Source: Penelope pileata (taxonomy: Eukaryota > Chordata > Aves > Galliformes > Cracidae). From it: a stretch of DNA of 64,000 bases. The translations under genes and the position numbers were made by a program. The notes under the pieces were generated by a model, which ran no database searches, was not told the origin of the DNA, and was given only the letters and a program-made list of their open reading frames with translations. The stretch spans positions 201,111 to 265,110 of the forward strand of contig WBMW01003952.1 in NCBI GenBank assembly GCA_013396635.1, written 5' to 3'. Each line of letters opens with the position of its first letter. The stretch's first letter is position 1. Below, piece by piece: positions 1 through 9,775 of this stretch.

Positions 1-660
1 GCTCATTTACTTTTTCCACAGATAAATGAGCCCACAGGTTTCAGTGGGCTACTGAAAACCTATTAGTCTTTGCTGAGCATTATTCCAAATACTCGTTTCT
101 ATGAACACCGGTTATTGTTTGCAGTGAGTATGGAGCTAGACTGTTCTCCGGGACCAAACACCAAGAAGCCAAATTCCCAGTGAACACGAGGAGAAGTTCT
201 TCACCCTGCGGGTGGTTAAGAACTGAGCAGGCTGCCCACGAGGCCGGGGCGTCTCCATCCATCCCGTCAGAACTTGCCTGGCCTCGGGCAACCTGCTCAG
301 GCGTGACAGCAGGCCCCGGGGGCAGGAGCGGGCAACTGTGACAAGGCCCATCCCATCCAAATGTTTGGGTTTGCCAGGGTGTTGTACCAGCAGGAGGAAA
401 ATAAAGCTGCTGTGCCCTGCTAACAAAGGCCTTTCCACCAGGAGGAGGAGGAAGATGCTTGGAGAGGGCCTCCACTGTGCCCACCTGTGGCCTGGAAGTC
501 AAACCCTGTGCAGGGCCTTCAGCCTGGCCAAGGGAGCTCGGAGGCCTTGGGAAAGAGGCCACCAGGCCACCATGCCACAGCCACAGGGTGGGTGTAGCCC
601 TCCAGTTTTGGCGAGGATGAGAGGCTGGAGGTGTAGAGAAGCAGCCAGGCTGTATTGGAT
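1..660. other. Non-coding, no gene recognised
   Basis: Mixed-composition DNA with overlapping open frames up to 162 codons on both strands, none with recognisable similarity or gene structure. Confidence 0.6.
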
Positions 661-745
661 GGCCTCAGGCTGTGTCAGGTGGCCTCAGGCCATGTCAGAT
701 GGCCTCAGGCTGTGTCAGAAGGCCTCAGGCTGTGTCAGAAGGTCT
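661..745. repeat. 20-bp tandem minisatellite, four copies plus a partial
   Basis: Four head-to-tail units of GGCCTCAGGCTGTGTCAGAA type start at 661, 681, 701 and 721. A degraded fifth starts at 741. Units differ at one to three positions (for example CCATGTCAG in the second). Sixty bases are in-frame with 20 codons, so an ORF crosses the array, but it shows no other gene feature. Confidence 0.95.
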
Positions 746-3700
746 CTGGGTCATGGACTGGCTTTGTTTACCACACAGATGGGACCTCTGAGGCGACACT
801 TGTTTGCAAGGAAGGCTGAAGTCTAGCCCTCTGGCTGGTGGCATTGCTGGCTGGATCCCACACAGGTGACCAGCGTCACCCCAGGCCAGTGGGAATGAGC
901 TGGAGATGCTCATCTGCTGGTGCTGGCACTGATTAACAGGGATGGAAACACAGCAGCTTGGCAGAACAGATCACCCCTTGAGCAGTTGACCCTGGGTGAT
1001 CTGGTGCTGGCCGTGCTGAATATAGTGAACCTGAGATTGTTGCAAGCATCAAGGGAATGGCGTACAGGAGAGAAAAGTCTGTTTTGAAGCCAATGGAATG
1101 CTGGTGGTAGATATGTCTGTACTCACTGTTAGTGGATTTGACAGCTCTGCCTGTCTAAAGATGGAAAATCTGAGCAGAAGAATTGGGAAGGCAGAGCACC
1201 TTGTGGGAACGGACCCCAGGGAGCAAAGATGCTCTGCTTAGGAAAGTAATTTCAAACAAAACTATGGAATATGGGATATTATTTACTCATTTCCTTTATT
1301 CTCACATACTTTTCTTCTGCTGTCACTGTGCTTTTCTACAAGCCTGAACTGTTTATTAGCATCACGCCAAGCATGACCGTAAATGATCTTCTATGTCCTT
1401 GATTGTAACGTCTGTGTACAATAAATACCACCTGGATACCACCCTGCAAAAATGCCCCTGTTCTTACCCTGGGGCTCTTGTCACTGTTGAGCAGCTCCAG
1501 GACGGTATGAAATACCTGGATTGGTTCTCAGCAACACTTCAGCAGTGCTTGCAGACAAGTTTGTGTTTCCCAAACACAGGGAGGAATTCCCAGAAGAGGG
1601 AGGTCAAGTGCCTCTGGTGTTTCTGGAGATTAGTACCCAAATGGCATCTGCCAGTGATCAAAAGGAAGCGTGCTGTAGCCCAAGAGATAAGCAAGGGCAG
1701 GGAAGCTTTTGAGAAAACAGCACATTCTGGAGGGCTACCTGCAGTAACACCCACAGTTCAGATTGTGTTGATGGTGAGTTGGCCTGGTCAGAAACAAAGT
1801 AATACATGTTAGCTGGAACCAGCAGCAAAAGATGTATCCGCTGAAGGCCTGTGGTGATCTTTATTAGCAGGCCATATGGAAGTTCATTGTCATATCTGCT
1901 CTTCTAACCAATTGCCTTGACCCCCAGCCAGACCACAGTCTAGACTCAAAGTCTGGGGTCACTGTTTTGCAGCAAAAGAGAATTGCAGTTACGACTCAGG
2001 TCTCACAGTAGACAACATAGCTTTGGACATCTTGTGGGCCAGTGATAGAAAATGTTTTGGTTTTAGCCCTAAAGGCACAAAATCGTTCATTTTTCCTGCA
2101 CTCCTGTGTTCAGAGAGCCATCTGAGCTGGGCTCATTTTGAATGAACGAAGAAGATCCTTTTGTTACTTGTTTTCAGCTGTGGATGAATAGCGCTCAGAG
2201 ACAGAGCAAGTTGGCTTAATGTCGCTGAGTCATGAGCAAGTCAAACTCTTGCCGACTGCCTGCTTCTTCTGAGACATGTCAGGGCATCTGTAAGAGCAGC
2301 GCATTCTTACACAGGAATAACAGCTTGCTTAATAACAGGGATTTTGGTGCTGAGCTTTGTAAAATGTCCTTTAGACAGACTGGGTATTAAAGTCCTGGAG
2401 ACACTGCTGCAGTATGTGACACTAATTATTACAAAATGAACACGATTTTCCTGTGAAAGCATTGTGTAACTATTAGCTAATTAAGCTTCCCCGCCTGCGT
2501 TCAGGTGGATGCGGTTACCTCTGCTCTGCAAAGCACAAAACAGAGAGCGCAGCAGAGGGTTTGTTGGCTGCTGCAAGTGGCTCCCACATCCCCACAAGAA
2601 CTAAAGCTGCATCTCCGGATAATGTGGGTAGGTTTTGTTTTTGAAGTAAGCATAGACTTATTTAATTAGAAGGTTCTTTCTTTAAAGCCACAGCGAGAAG
2701 GGCTGTGGAGGAGCCTGCCCACGCTCCCCTTGGCTGGCAAGGTGCAGATACACCTCGGGGATGTGACAGCGAGCTCTTGCTTTGTGGCGGCTGCAGGAAA
2801 ACGTCCTTTGTGTTTCTGTGAGGCCTCTCAGCTAGGTGAGTTAAAGGCACTGTAACTGTGTCTCTAACAGCACTGCTAGTGGTTTTGGTAGGATGACTGC
2901 GAGGCCTTCAAAGCCACAGTACAGCAGGCAGTGTGGATGTGGTGCTCTAGATGGCATCTCCAATACATCCTCTAGCAGAGAGGTGGATGCGTTTCCTAAC
3001 CCTGGCCCTCACACTCCTGCTAGAGGAGTCAAAAAGTGAGGAGAGCAGGCAGCCAGAGCAGGGCTGTGCTATTTCCAGCAGCTCAGCGCTCTGATGGGGC
3101 GATTGATGGGGAGGGTTTAACTGCAGTGTCTCCAGGTCCGAGCAGTTCGCCTGCTGCGGGGCTGACAGCGAGCACACCCACAGGTGCACTAACTGCTGCT
3201 GCTTAATCTTCGGGATCTCGTTTGACACCTTGGTGTAATAATGATGGAAATAATAAACTGTGCTACAAAGCCCAGAGCATGGACACACTTCATGCTGATG
3301 GCGGTGCCTCGCTCCCTGCACGGCCTGGTGCCAGCCTGCGTCCTGCTGAGTCAGTGCGCAGGGGCTGAGCCCCGGCCCCACAGCTGGCAGCGTGTCGGGG
3401 CTGCTTCTGCTCCCATGGAGCAGAGCTCCGTGCTCCCTTTTGGGCTGAGGGATCCCCCAGGGGTGTTTATCTCAGAAGTGTGGACCTCAGCCTTGTGGGG
3501 CTGTAGGTTTAGTTGGCTTTTGCAGCGCTACCGGAACAGCACAAACACTCCTGTGAGATCTGCCCCCTCCACTGCTCTGGGGTGGAGGAGCCCTGGGCCA
3601 GCGCTGCAGGGCCATGCCAGGAACAGAGCACATTCCTGCAGTGCTTTGGATGCCTCTGCAGGGGGTTACGCAGGCTCCTGTAACCCATTAACGCTGACTG

Positions 3701-5010
3701 AATGCTGCACCGAGGTTACCTCAGTTTGATCATTCCTGAGAATGCTGTAGTGACTCTCAGAGCATGTTGCTGTTACAGCAGAAGGCTCAGACTGTCATCT
3801 TCAGACATCGGGGAACAAGGCCCTTTTTAGGTTGGATTCAGGGACTTCTAATGCCTATCATCTGGAGGGACATGAGCACTGCTCAGTGCTCTGACTCATT
3901 ACCTAACTACATTGCTTTATTTTTTTTTTTTTGCAGCATCCAGATTTCTACATGAATTTCATACACAACTTTCATAACCTTTACTTGAAACATGTTTAAT
4001 CTTACTAAAAATGTCACAGAAACCTACACTGCTACAAACATAGGCTGGTATTGAGGGGCATCCCACTGAGATCTCTGTTGCTTTTCTTCTAACTTTGTTA
4101 AAAAATGGGAAAATAAAAGGAAAAGTCTGGTCTTTTAAGATAGTCTTCATGATGGCTTGTCCCCGCTAGTTTTGGGTGCTGGTGCTGTGAGAAAGCTGCT
4201 CTTCTGTTGGAGTCTAAATGTACATAGTTGTCACCTTGCTGGGAATGTGTCTTTCAGTCCTCAGGCCCTGGCTCTGCTCATGAACAAGGACAGGGCTGGG
4301 GTGTGTGCGTGCTCCCAGTGTGGAGAATACCAGGAAGGGCTGCTCCCAGCACCATGAGTAACCACAGCAGCTGAGCTCTGCTGGGGAAGGAAGGATACGA
4401 CTTCTTCTTCCCTTCCTTTTCTTTCTTATAAAGTTTGCTTTTACACCAGTTCCAGAAGAACTTCCCATGAAGAAGTTATTTAAGTTAAAAACAAGACTTT
4501 TCTTGAGAGGGCTGTGAGTGGGCGACCCTCTGCCCTCCCCTGGGTGAACAAAACACAGCTGAACAGTGCCCAGCGAGCTCTCCTGGATCAGAATATCGCT
4601 TGTCTGAGACCCCTGCTCAGAGGCTTCATGTGACTTTAGGTCCAATAGAAAACAAAGCCCAACCTCACCATGTTTTTCTCTCTAAACTCCAACTGTCACA
4701 AGTCTTTTTTTTCCACAATGCTAAATGTAAATCAACCATAACAGGTCGTACAGTGTTACAGCAGCTTGAACCGGCTCGAGCAAATGGTGGGAAGAATCCA
4801 GCTAAAAATACGTTCACAAAATGTCAGTGCTGGAAGCCTGCAGAAAGGAGGTAAGTGAAAGAACAGGGAAACATTTGCCCAGTTTGGTGCAAGAAGTCAC
4901 TGTTGCTGGTCACACTGATGTATGGTGATATTTATGAGCACCTCTAAATAGTGAACGCAAGGTATGGTACCTTCAGGATGCAGGAGTTGGTGCCATGGGT
5001 CTGTTTGGGC
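746..5010. other. Non-coding, no gene recognised
   Basis: No exon set, repeat family or RNA gene is recognised. Simple features are T12 at 3921-3932 followed by GCAG, and a pyrimidine tract at about 4398-4431. I looked for CYS1, the neighbour of RRM2 in mammals, and did not find it. Confidence 0.6.
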
Positions 5011-5158
5011 TGCCTCCATCCCTGAAGGTCTCCAGCAGCCGCCTGGACCTGTTGCTGGGCACCTGCTCTGGGTGTCCCCACATGGGTGTCCCTGGGCCAG
5101 GTGGACCCAGAGGTCCCTGCCTGCCTCAGTCATTGTGTGATTCTGTGACCGATTCCAT
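5011..5158 (+). mobile_element. CR1 LINE 3' fragment
   Basis: The sequence has the CR1 3' UTR layout: a CTGAAGGTCTCCAGCAGCCG-like segment, then CCCAGAGGTCCCTGCCTGCC, ending in the 8-mers ATTGTGTG, ATTCTGTG and ATTCCATG. It is 5'-truncated and diverged. The left edge is approximate. Confidence 0.75.
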
Positions 5159-5639
5159 GGGTGCTGTCATCAGTGCTGTCATCTCTGATGTTATAAAGTT
5201 CAGACAGCAGATGCAGGTGGAAATCAGCTGCTGCACCCTGCCACCATGCCAGGCAAACTGCCAGCTGTACCAGGGGTGAGCACCCAGGAAACTCAGTATT
5301 TATCGCTCAGGTGTGTCCCTGATTCTCTGGGGTACCCAGGCTGGATGCTGCCTGGCGCAGCCCTAACGCAGAGCCTGAGTCAGGTTGGAGATGCCCACAC
5401 ACAGCATGGCCCTCTGTGCTGCTCTGCTGGGCTCCTGCCTGCCTCCCTGCCAGGTCCTGGTCCCCTGGGGTACACCACCAGGGGCAGCTGCTGCTGGGTG
5501 CCTCGGCTGTGGCTGCTTGGTTTTAAGGCTGAGAGAGGCTGTGTCCCAGCCCCTTGAGGATGCTGTGGCTGCAGAGGGACATCCTCTGGGGTGCTGCAAC
5601 CCATCTCTCTTGAAAGCTGTGAAATGATTTCCAGACTCT

Positions 5640-5854
5640 GTGAGCTGGCACTGGCTGGGGCAGTGAGGCCCTGGCACAGCTGCCAGAGAGCTGTGGCTGC
5701 CCCATCCCTGCAGGCGCTCAGGGCCAGGCTGGGTGGGCCCTGGGCAGCTGAGCTGGGGGGGGGCAGCCCTGCTTGCAGCATGGGCGGGGCTGGGGGGGCT
5801 CTGAGATCCCTTCCAGCCTAAACCTTTCTGGCATTCTATGATTTGATTCTATGA
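5640..5854 (+). mobile_element. CR1 LINE 3' fragment
   Basis: The body matches the common avian CR1 3' end: GTGAGGCCCTGGCACAGCTG, then GGGCCCTGGGCAGCTGAGCT, GAGATCCCTTCCAGCC and terminal ATTCTATG units. The stretch that usually reads GGGCAGGGGGGTTGGA is replaced by long G runs (5755-5798). Confidence 0.85.
5755..5798 (+). other. G-run cluster, possible G-quadruplex
   Basis: There are G9 at 5755-5763, then GGGCGGGGCTGGGGGGG at 5782-5798. The second stretch alone supplies four G3 runs with loops of one to three bases. It lies in the 3' part of a CR1 fragment. Confidence 0.6.
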
Positions 5855-8540
5855 CTCAGACACAGACATCTCCACGAAGCCAGAGGAAGGCCTGGTGTTT
5901 GCAGGGACGCGATGTTGCTCTCCCCGTTGGTTTGAGGCCCTGCCATCGCCTTTCAAAGAGCTCTGGAGGTGCCCGCAGCGCTTCCCAGCGACCGCCCCCG
6001 GCAGCCGCCAGTGCTTTGTTCCCTGCGAGGCTGGGAACCTGGGCTCACCCCACACACGGGGATCAAAGGCCCGGCCCAGACCGGGGCTGAGCAGAGGGAG
6101 GTGCCTGTGGGGCTCCTCCAGGCCCGGCCGTGGCCATGGCGGGCGGCCACGCTCTCCTCTGGTGCTGGATGGTGGCACTGCCCACGTCGCCAGGTGCTGC
6201 TGTCAGCCCGCCTGCTGGAACAGCTTCTACAGCTCTGGGCAAATTTTTTTTTTTTTCTTTTCTTTTTGTCTCTGGGGATGAAGGATTGTTCATCATCTGC
6301 TCTCCCTCTCGGAGGCGTTCGGAGGCCTCGGGCTCCCTCTCCTGTCCCTGCCCGGATAAAGCTGCTCGGGGCTGCAGGTCTGGGGGCCGTGGGGCCGGGA
6401 GCAGGGGGCTGTGCTGCCCCGAGCAGCCCCCATGTGAGCCCTGGGGCTGGGCAGAGAGCCCAGGGAAAGGCTGCGAGTGGCCCTGAATTGGGCAATTCAT
6501 GCACAGCACAGGGGGAAAGGGCACAGGGAGGAACTTAATATGGAGAAACGGCTGATAAACCAGACACGAGATGGGGCAGCCACAGGGGAGGCGACTGCGG
6601 AAAGCTGTAGGGGTGCAGCTCTTCCATGCAGCACAGATCACAGCTGCCGTGCAATGCCTTGCTGTACCCATGTGTGGTTGATCTGGGATGCCTGAATCCT
6701 GGAAGTCCTTCTCAGCTCCCGGTGGGAAGGACACAACAGCAGGAAACCAGCTGCAGACATGTATCTGTGAGCACAGCAAAACGCTGCCCCTTCTGCTCTG
6801 AAGGACAGGGGTTGGGACGGAGCAGAGGATGGATTTGTGTAGGGGGTGTGCAGGAAGGGGGCTTTAACACGATGACTTCTGCCTGGAAATGGCAGCGGTT
6901 GCTGAGCCTCCAGAGGAGGTGTGGCAACGTGTGGCAGAGCAGGAACCACGGGGCTGGTGGTTCGTGGCAGCAGGTATGGTGGGGCTGGTTGCTCACCGCT
7001 GCCTCCTGGGGTGTCCTTCAGTGCTGCGTGAGATCAGCCCGTTGTGCTGCAGCAGGGTGCCAGCTGCTGATGGGTGGATGTTCTTGCTGTTAAGGCTTCC
7101 CCTGGGGGCTGCCCTCCCCCCAGCTGGGAGTGCAGGGCAGAGCATGGTGAGGGAGGCCAGGCCAAGGGCCAACAAAGCATTTACCCTCAGCCTTCCACCC
7201 CCAGCAAAACCTGCCAGCAGCTGCTGAGCAAACCACGGTGAGTGATGGAAGCCTTAAAATCACGGCTGGGAAGAGAGGAATCTATGTGTCCCCGGGAAAG
7301 CTGGTTCAGTGCAAAATTACCACTGATGACAAATATTTATCTTCCGAAATCCACTTATTGGTTACTGCCCTAAGTCCCTTTTAGACACTGTTGAACCAAC
7401 CCCAACAAGTACTGAGCCCAGGGTCCACAGGGATGTGTCAGGCAGATGCCACTGGAAAAATGGGCAGAGAAAAGTGTTCACAGTGCTGGGGACATCACTG
7501 CAGTGCACCAGGGACCGCTGTGCTGGAGCTCTGGGGCTGCCCTCCTGCACCCGCAGCTTCATGTGGGTAAACGTGGAGGAATGCAATCCAAAGGGAAGTT
7601 CCACGTCTGCAGTGACTGATGGGCTCTGCGAGAGGGAACGCCTGTAATTTTCCATGTGTGGCAAGAGATCTGCCATCAGGGAGCAGAGGTGAATGCCTGC
7701 ATTAGAGCAGTGGGCTGGAAGCCTCCTGCCTGTCGCTTCTGCTTAAATCTGGGGAATAAAGTGATATGGGGGAGGGACGGCCCTCAGGTGCCTGGTCTCA
7801 CTACCCCAGCTCCACAGTGCGCCCAGGACGATGGGGAGGGCACCCAAACCAGCGATGCTCTCGCATACTGCTCTGATGGGCAGTGGGGCTGGTGGGAAAG
7901 CTGGACTTCTGCAGCTCTTTTAACACCCGTTCCTCTGTCTGATGCTCATCAGGCTGCATCTGCAGCGCTGTGCTTCACAGCAGCACGGAAGCACCGTGCC
8001 CAGTAACACCATTAAAACACTGCTGAAACCACACATATGGCCATGTGCTATCTGCAGGCTTTGCCCCAGGAGTAGCAAACGGCAGGCAAGGACTTGGAAA
8101 AGGCAAAAACCATGGCTTTAAGAAGTTAAAGACGGTGGCAGTGCTGGTCATGTCAGGGTTTCTCTTCTGGTGAGAGGAATTTCCAGAGCACCTCATTACC
8201 TCCAGGTACCGCCTGGTACCAGGCTGCCAGCTGCGGCCTTCTCAGCCCGGCCGGTTAGCGGGCCCTGCCGCCAAACGCCGTGTTCAGGTAGAGCCACGCT
8301 GACAAAGCCTTCGGGTTTGTTCTGCTCTGGGTTTCCCAGTGGCACTGTCTGCCAGAGCACCTCGGCCAAACGACAGAGCCAGGGCCTTGCAGCTCAGTGT
8401 TTGCAAGGCTTCTAGCTACAAGTCCACAGCTCCACTTTGGGCAAGTTTCTTTAAAATGGTTCAATGCTTGGTCTGAGCCCTGAAGGCCCAGAACAGCTCT
8501 GGGAGATGTGGAATGCCCTCTTCTTCAGCAGGGCTGCGTT
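5855..8540. other. Non-coding, GC-rich upstream DNA
   Basis: The left part is the CpG-rich stretch annotated separately. The remainder has overlapping open frames up to 238 codons that reflect high G+C. No known protein is recognised. Confidence 0.55.
5860..6480. other. Moderately CpG-rich stretch, no gene assigned
   Basis: By hand count there are about 33 CpG in this stretch at high G+C, clearly above the flanks but well below the RRM2 island. It contains a T/C-rich tract at 6246-6270. Overlapping open frames on both strands are expected at this composition and none resembles a known protein. Confidence 0.5.
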
Positions 8541-8772
8541 AGAATCACAGAATATCCTGAGCTGGAAGGGACTCACAAATACCATTGAGCCTAACTCCTG
8601 GCTCCACACAGCACCACCCAAAATCCAAACCCAAACCCTGTGTCTGAGAGCAGCGTCCAAACGCTCCCTGACCTCTGGCAGCGCAGGGCCGTGCCCCTGC
8701 CCTGGGCAGCAGTGCCATGCCCACTGCCCTCTGTGGAAGAGCCTTTTCCTAACACCCCCAATCCAACACAGC
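8541..8772 (-). mobile_element. CR1 LINE 3' fragment, reverse orientation
   Basis: On the + strand it begins AGAATCACAGAATATCC, then GAGCTGGAAGGGACTCAC, the reverse complement of a CR1 3' end. It continues through GGCAGCAGTGCCATGCCCAC into the region shared with the CR1 at 55942-56494. It is truncated at about 8772. Confidence 0.88.
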
Positions 8773-9329
8773 TCCACTGGAAAATGCTCAGGGCCACCCC
8801 CGTGCTTGCTGGCCAAGCTGGCGGCCATTGAGCCACCATCTGTCACCTGGGCAGCAGTGGCCGGTGGCATCCTTGTGCCCTCCCGCTCCATCCTGCCCCA
8901 CCTGCGGGCACACCGGGCTGTCCCATTAGGGTGAGGCAGCACAGTGCTCTCCACACCCACCTCCTCCCATGGCCCCAGGGCCACGTTCCTATCAGCAACA
9001 GAGGCGTGAAACTATTTCCAGCTTTGGCGTTTGCTTTTAGAAAATTTCCACTCTTGCCGGAGCTCAGGAAAGCACAGACCCGCAGGCACCAGGCTGCAGC
9101 CGGGCCCTGCTGGCACAGCGGGTGCAGAGCTCCAGCCCGGTGCGGGGAAGGGCGGCTGAGCTGCAGGGACAGCGCAGTGCCTGCACAGTGAGCCCTGCGC
9201 CTGGGTGCTGCCAGCCCCCGCTGCCAGGGGCTGGGCAGGGCGGGCAGGAGATAGCGGGGCCCTACATGCAGCTGGCGGGCCGCCCTGCCCCAGGGCTGCT
9301 GCCCTGCCCCGGAGCTAACGCCCTGCCCG
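8773..9329. other. GC-rich shoulder upstream of RRM2
   Basis: G+C rises towards the promoter. No exon is recognised. It may hold distal promoter elements, but I could not assign specific ones. Confidence 0.55.
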
Positions 9330-9467
9330 CGGCACTGCAGCAGCTCGCCCACGCGCTCCCGCGGCCGCCCCGGCCCCCCCGACCCCCAGCCCTGACTGGG
9401 GCACCGGAAGTGGTCGCCTAGGGGGGTGGTGCCGGCGCGCTCTCCCGCGTTTTTCGCCCCTCCGAGA

Positions 9468-9663
9468 GCGCCAAAGCGCCGGGCAGCTCCTTCCTCCCGC
9501 CTCCGCCGCTACAATGGGAGGCGGGTCCCCGGCCGGCGCTCCAGCCAATAGGCGCCGGGGGGCGGGCTGACGCTGGCGCGGCGCGGGCTGTGATTGGGCA
9601 GCTGGAAGTTCTGGCGCCAAGTTCGAAGGGGATATAAAGGGGCGCGCGGCCGGCCCGCGCCGT
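9468..9663 (+). promoter_or_regulatory. RRM2: RRM2 core and proximal promoter
   Basis: The elements in order are as follows. An inverted E2F-type site GCGCCAAA is at 9468-9475. A GC box is at about 9518-9526. A direct CCAAT is at 9545-9549. A second GC box is at about 9559-9567. An inverted CCAAT (ATTGG) is at 9593-9597. The palindrome TGGCGCCA is at 9612-9619, CHR-type TTCGAA at 9622-9627, and TATAAA at 9633-9638. The transcription start is expected near 9664, giving a 5' UTR of only about 20 bases. CCAAT (NF-Y) plus CDE/CHR (DREAM/MuvB) architecture is established for cell-cycle genes. Binding at these copies is inferred. Confidence 0.85.
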
Positions 9664-9682
9664 CTTTCTGCGCGCCGCCATC

Positions 9683-9775
9683 ATGCTGTCTGCCCGCGTC
9701 CCGCTCGCCGCCCGCCAGGAGCAGCCCCGGCTGTCGCCCATGAAGAACCTGGCGCTGGGTGACAAGGAGAACACG
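9683..9775 (+). CDS. RRM2: RRM2 exon 1, coding part (residues 1-31)
   Basis: This exon runs from the start codon to donor GTGAGT and ends in phase 0. It carries the SPMK motif (S18), equivalent to the human CDK-type site at S20, and the KEN box at residues 28-30. T31 is the last codon and becomes a T-P site with the first codon of exon 2. Confidence 0.95.

Noticed and set aside
3241..3729. 162-codon + strand frame
   Set aside because: Composition-driven frame with no similarity, splice structure or promoter.
3905..3945. T12-GCAG as a 3' splice site of a hidden exon
   Set aside because: No open segment with a plausible donor follows; simple T run preferred.
5953..6779. Long overlapping minus-strand frames (183 and 238 codons)
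   Set aside because: They lie in GC-rich DNA where stops are rare, overlap open frames on the other strand, contain low-complexity K and P runs, and resemble no known protein. Cystin-1 was considered and not supported.
8451..8984. 177-codon minus-strand open frame and the related frame at 56073-56453
   Set aside because: Both share a GGVRKRLF...WAWHCCPGQ peptide, which at first suggests a conserved gene. It comes from the shared CR1 3' sequence and is not independent evidence of coding.
9622..9627. TTCGAA read as the start of a tRNA B box (GTTCGAA)
   Set aside because: The rest of the tRNA A/B box pattern is missing and the site sits between E2F-like and TATA elements of RRM2.
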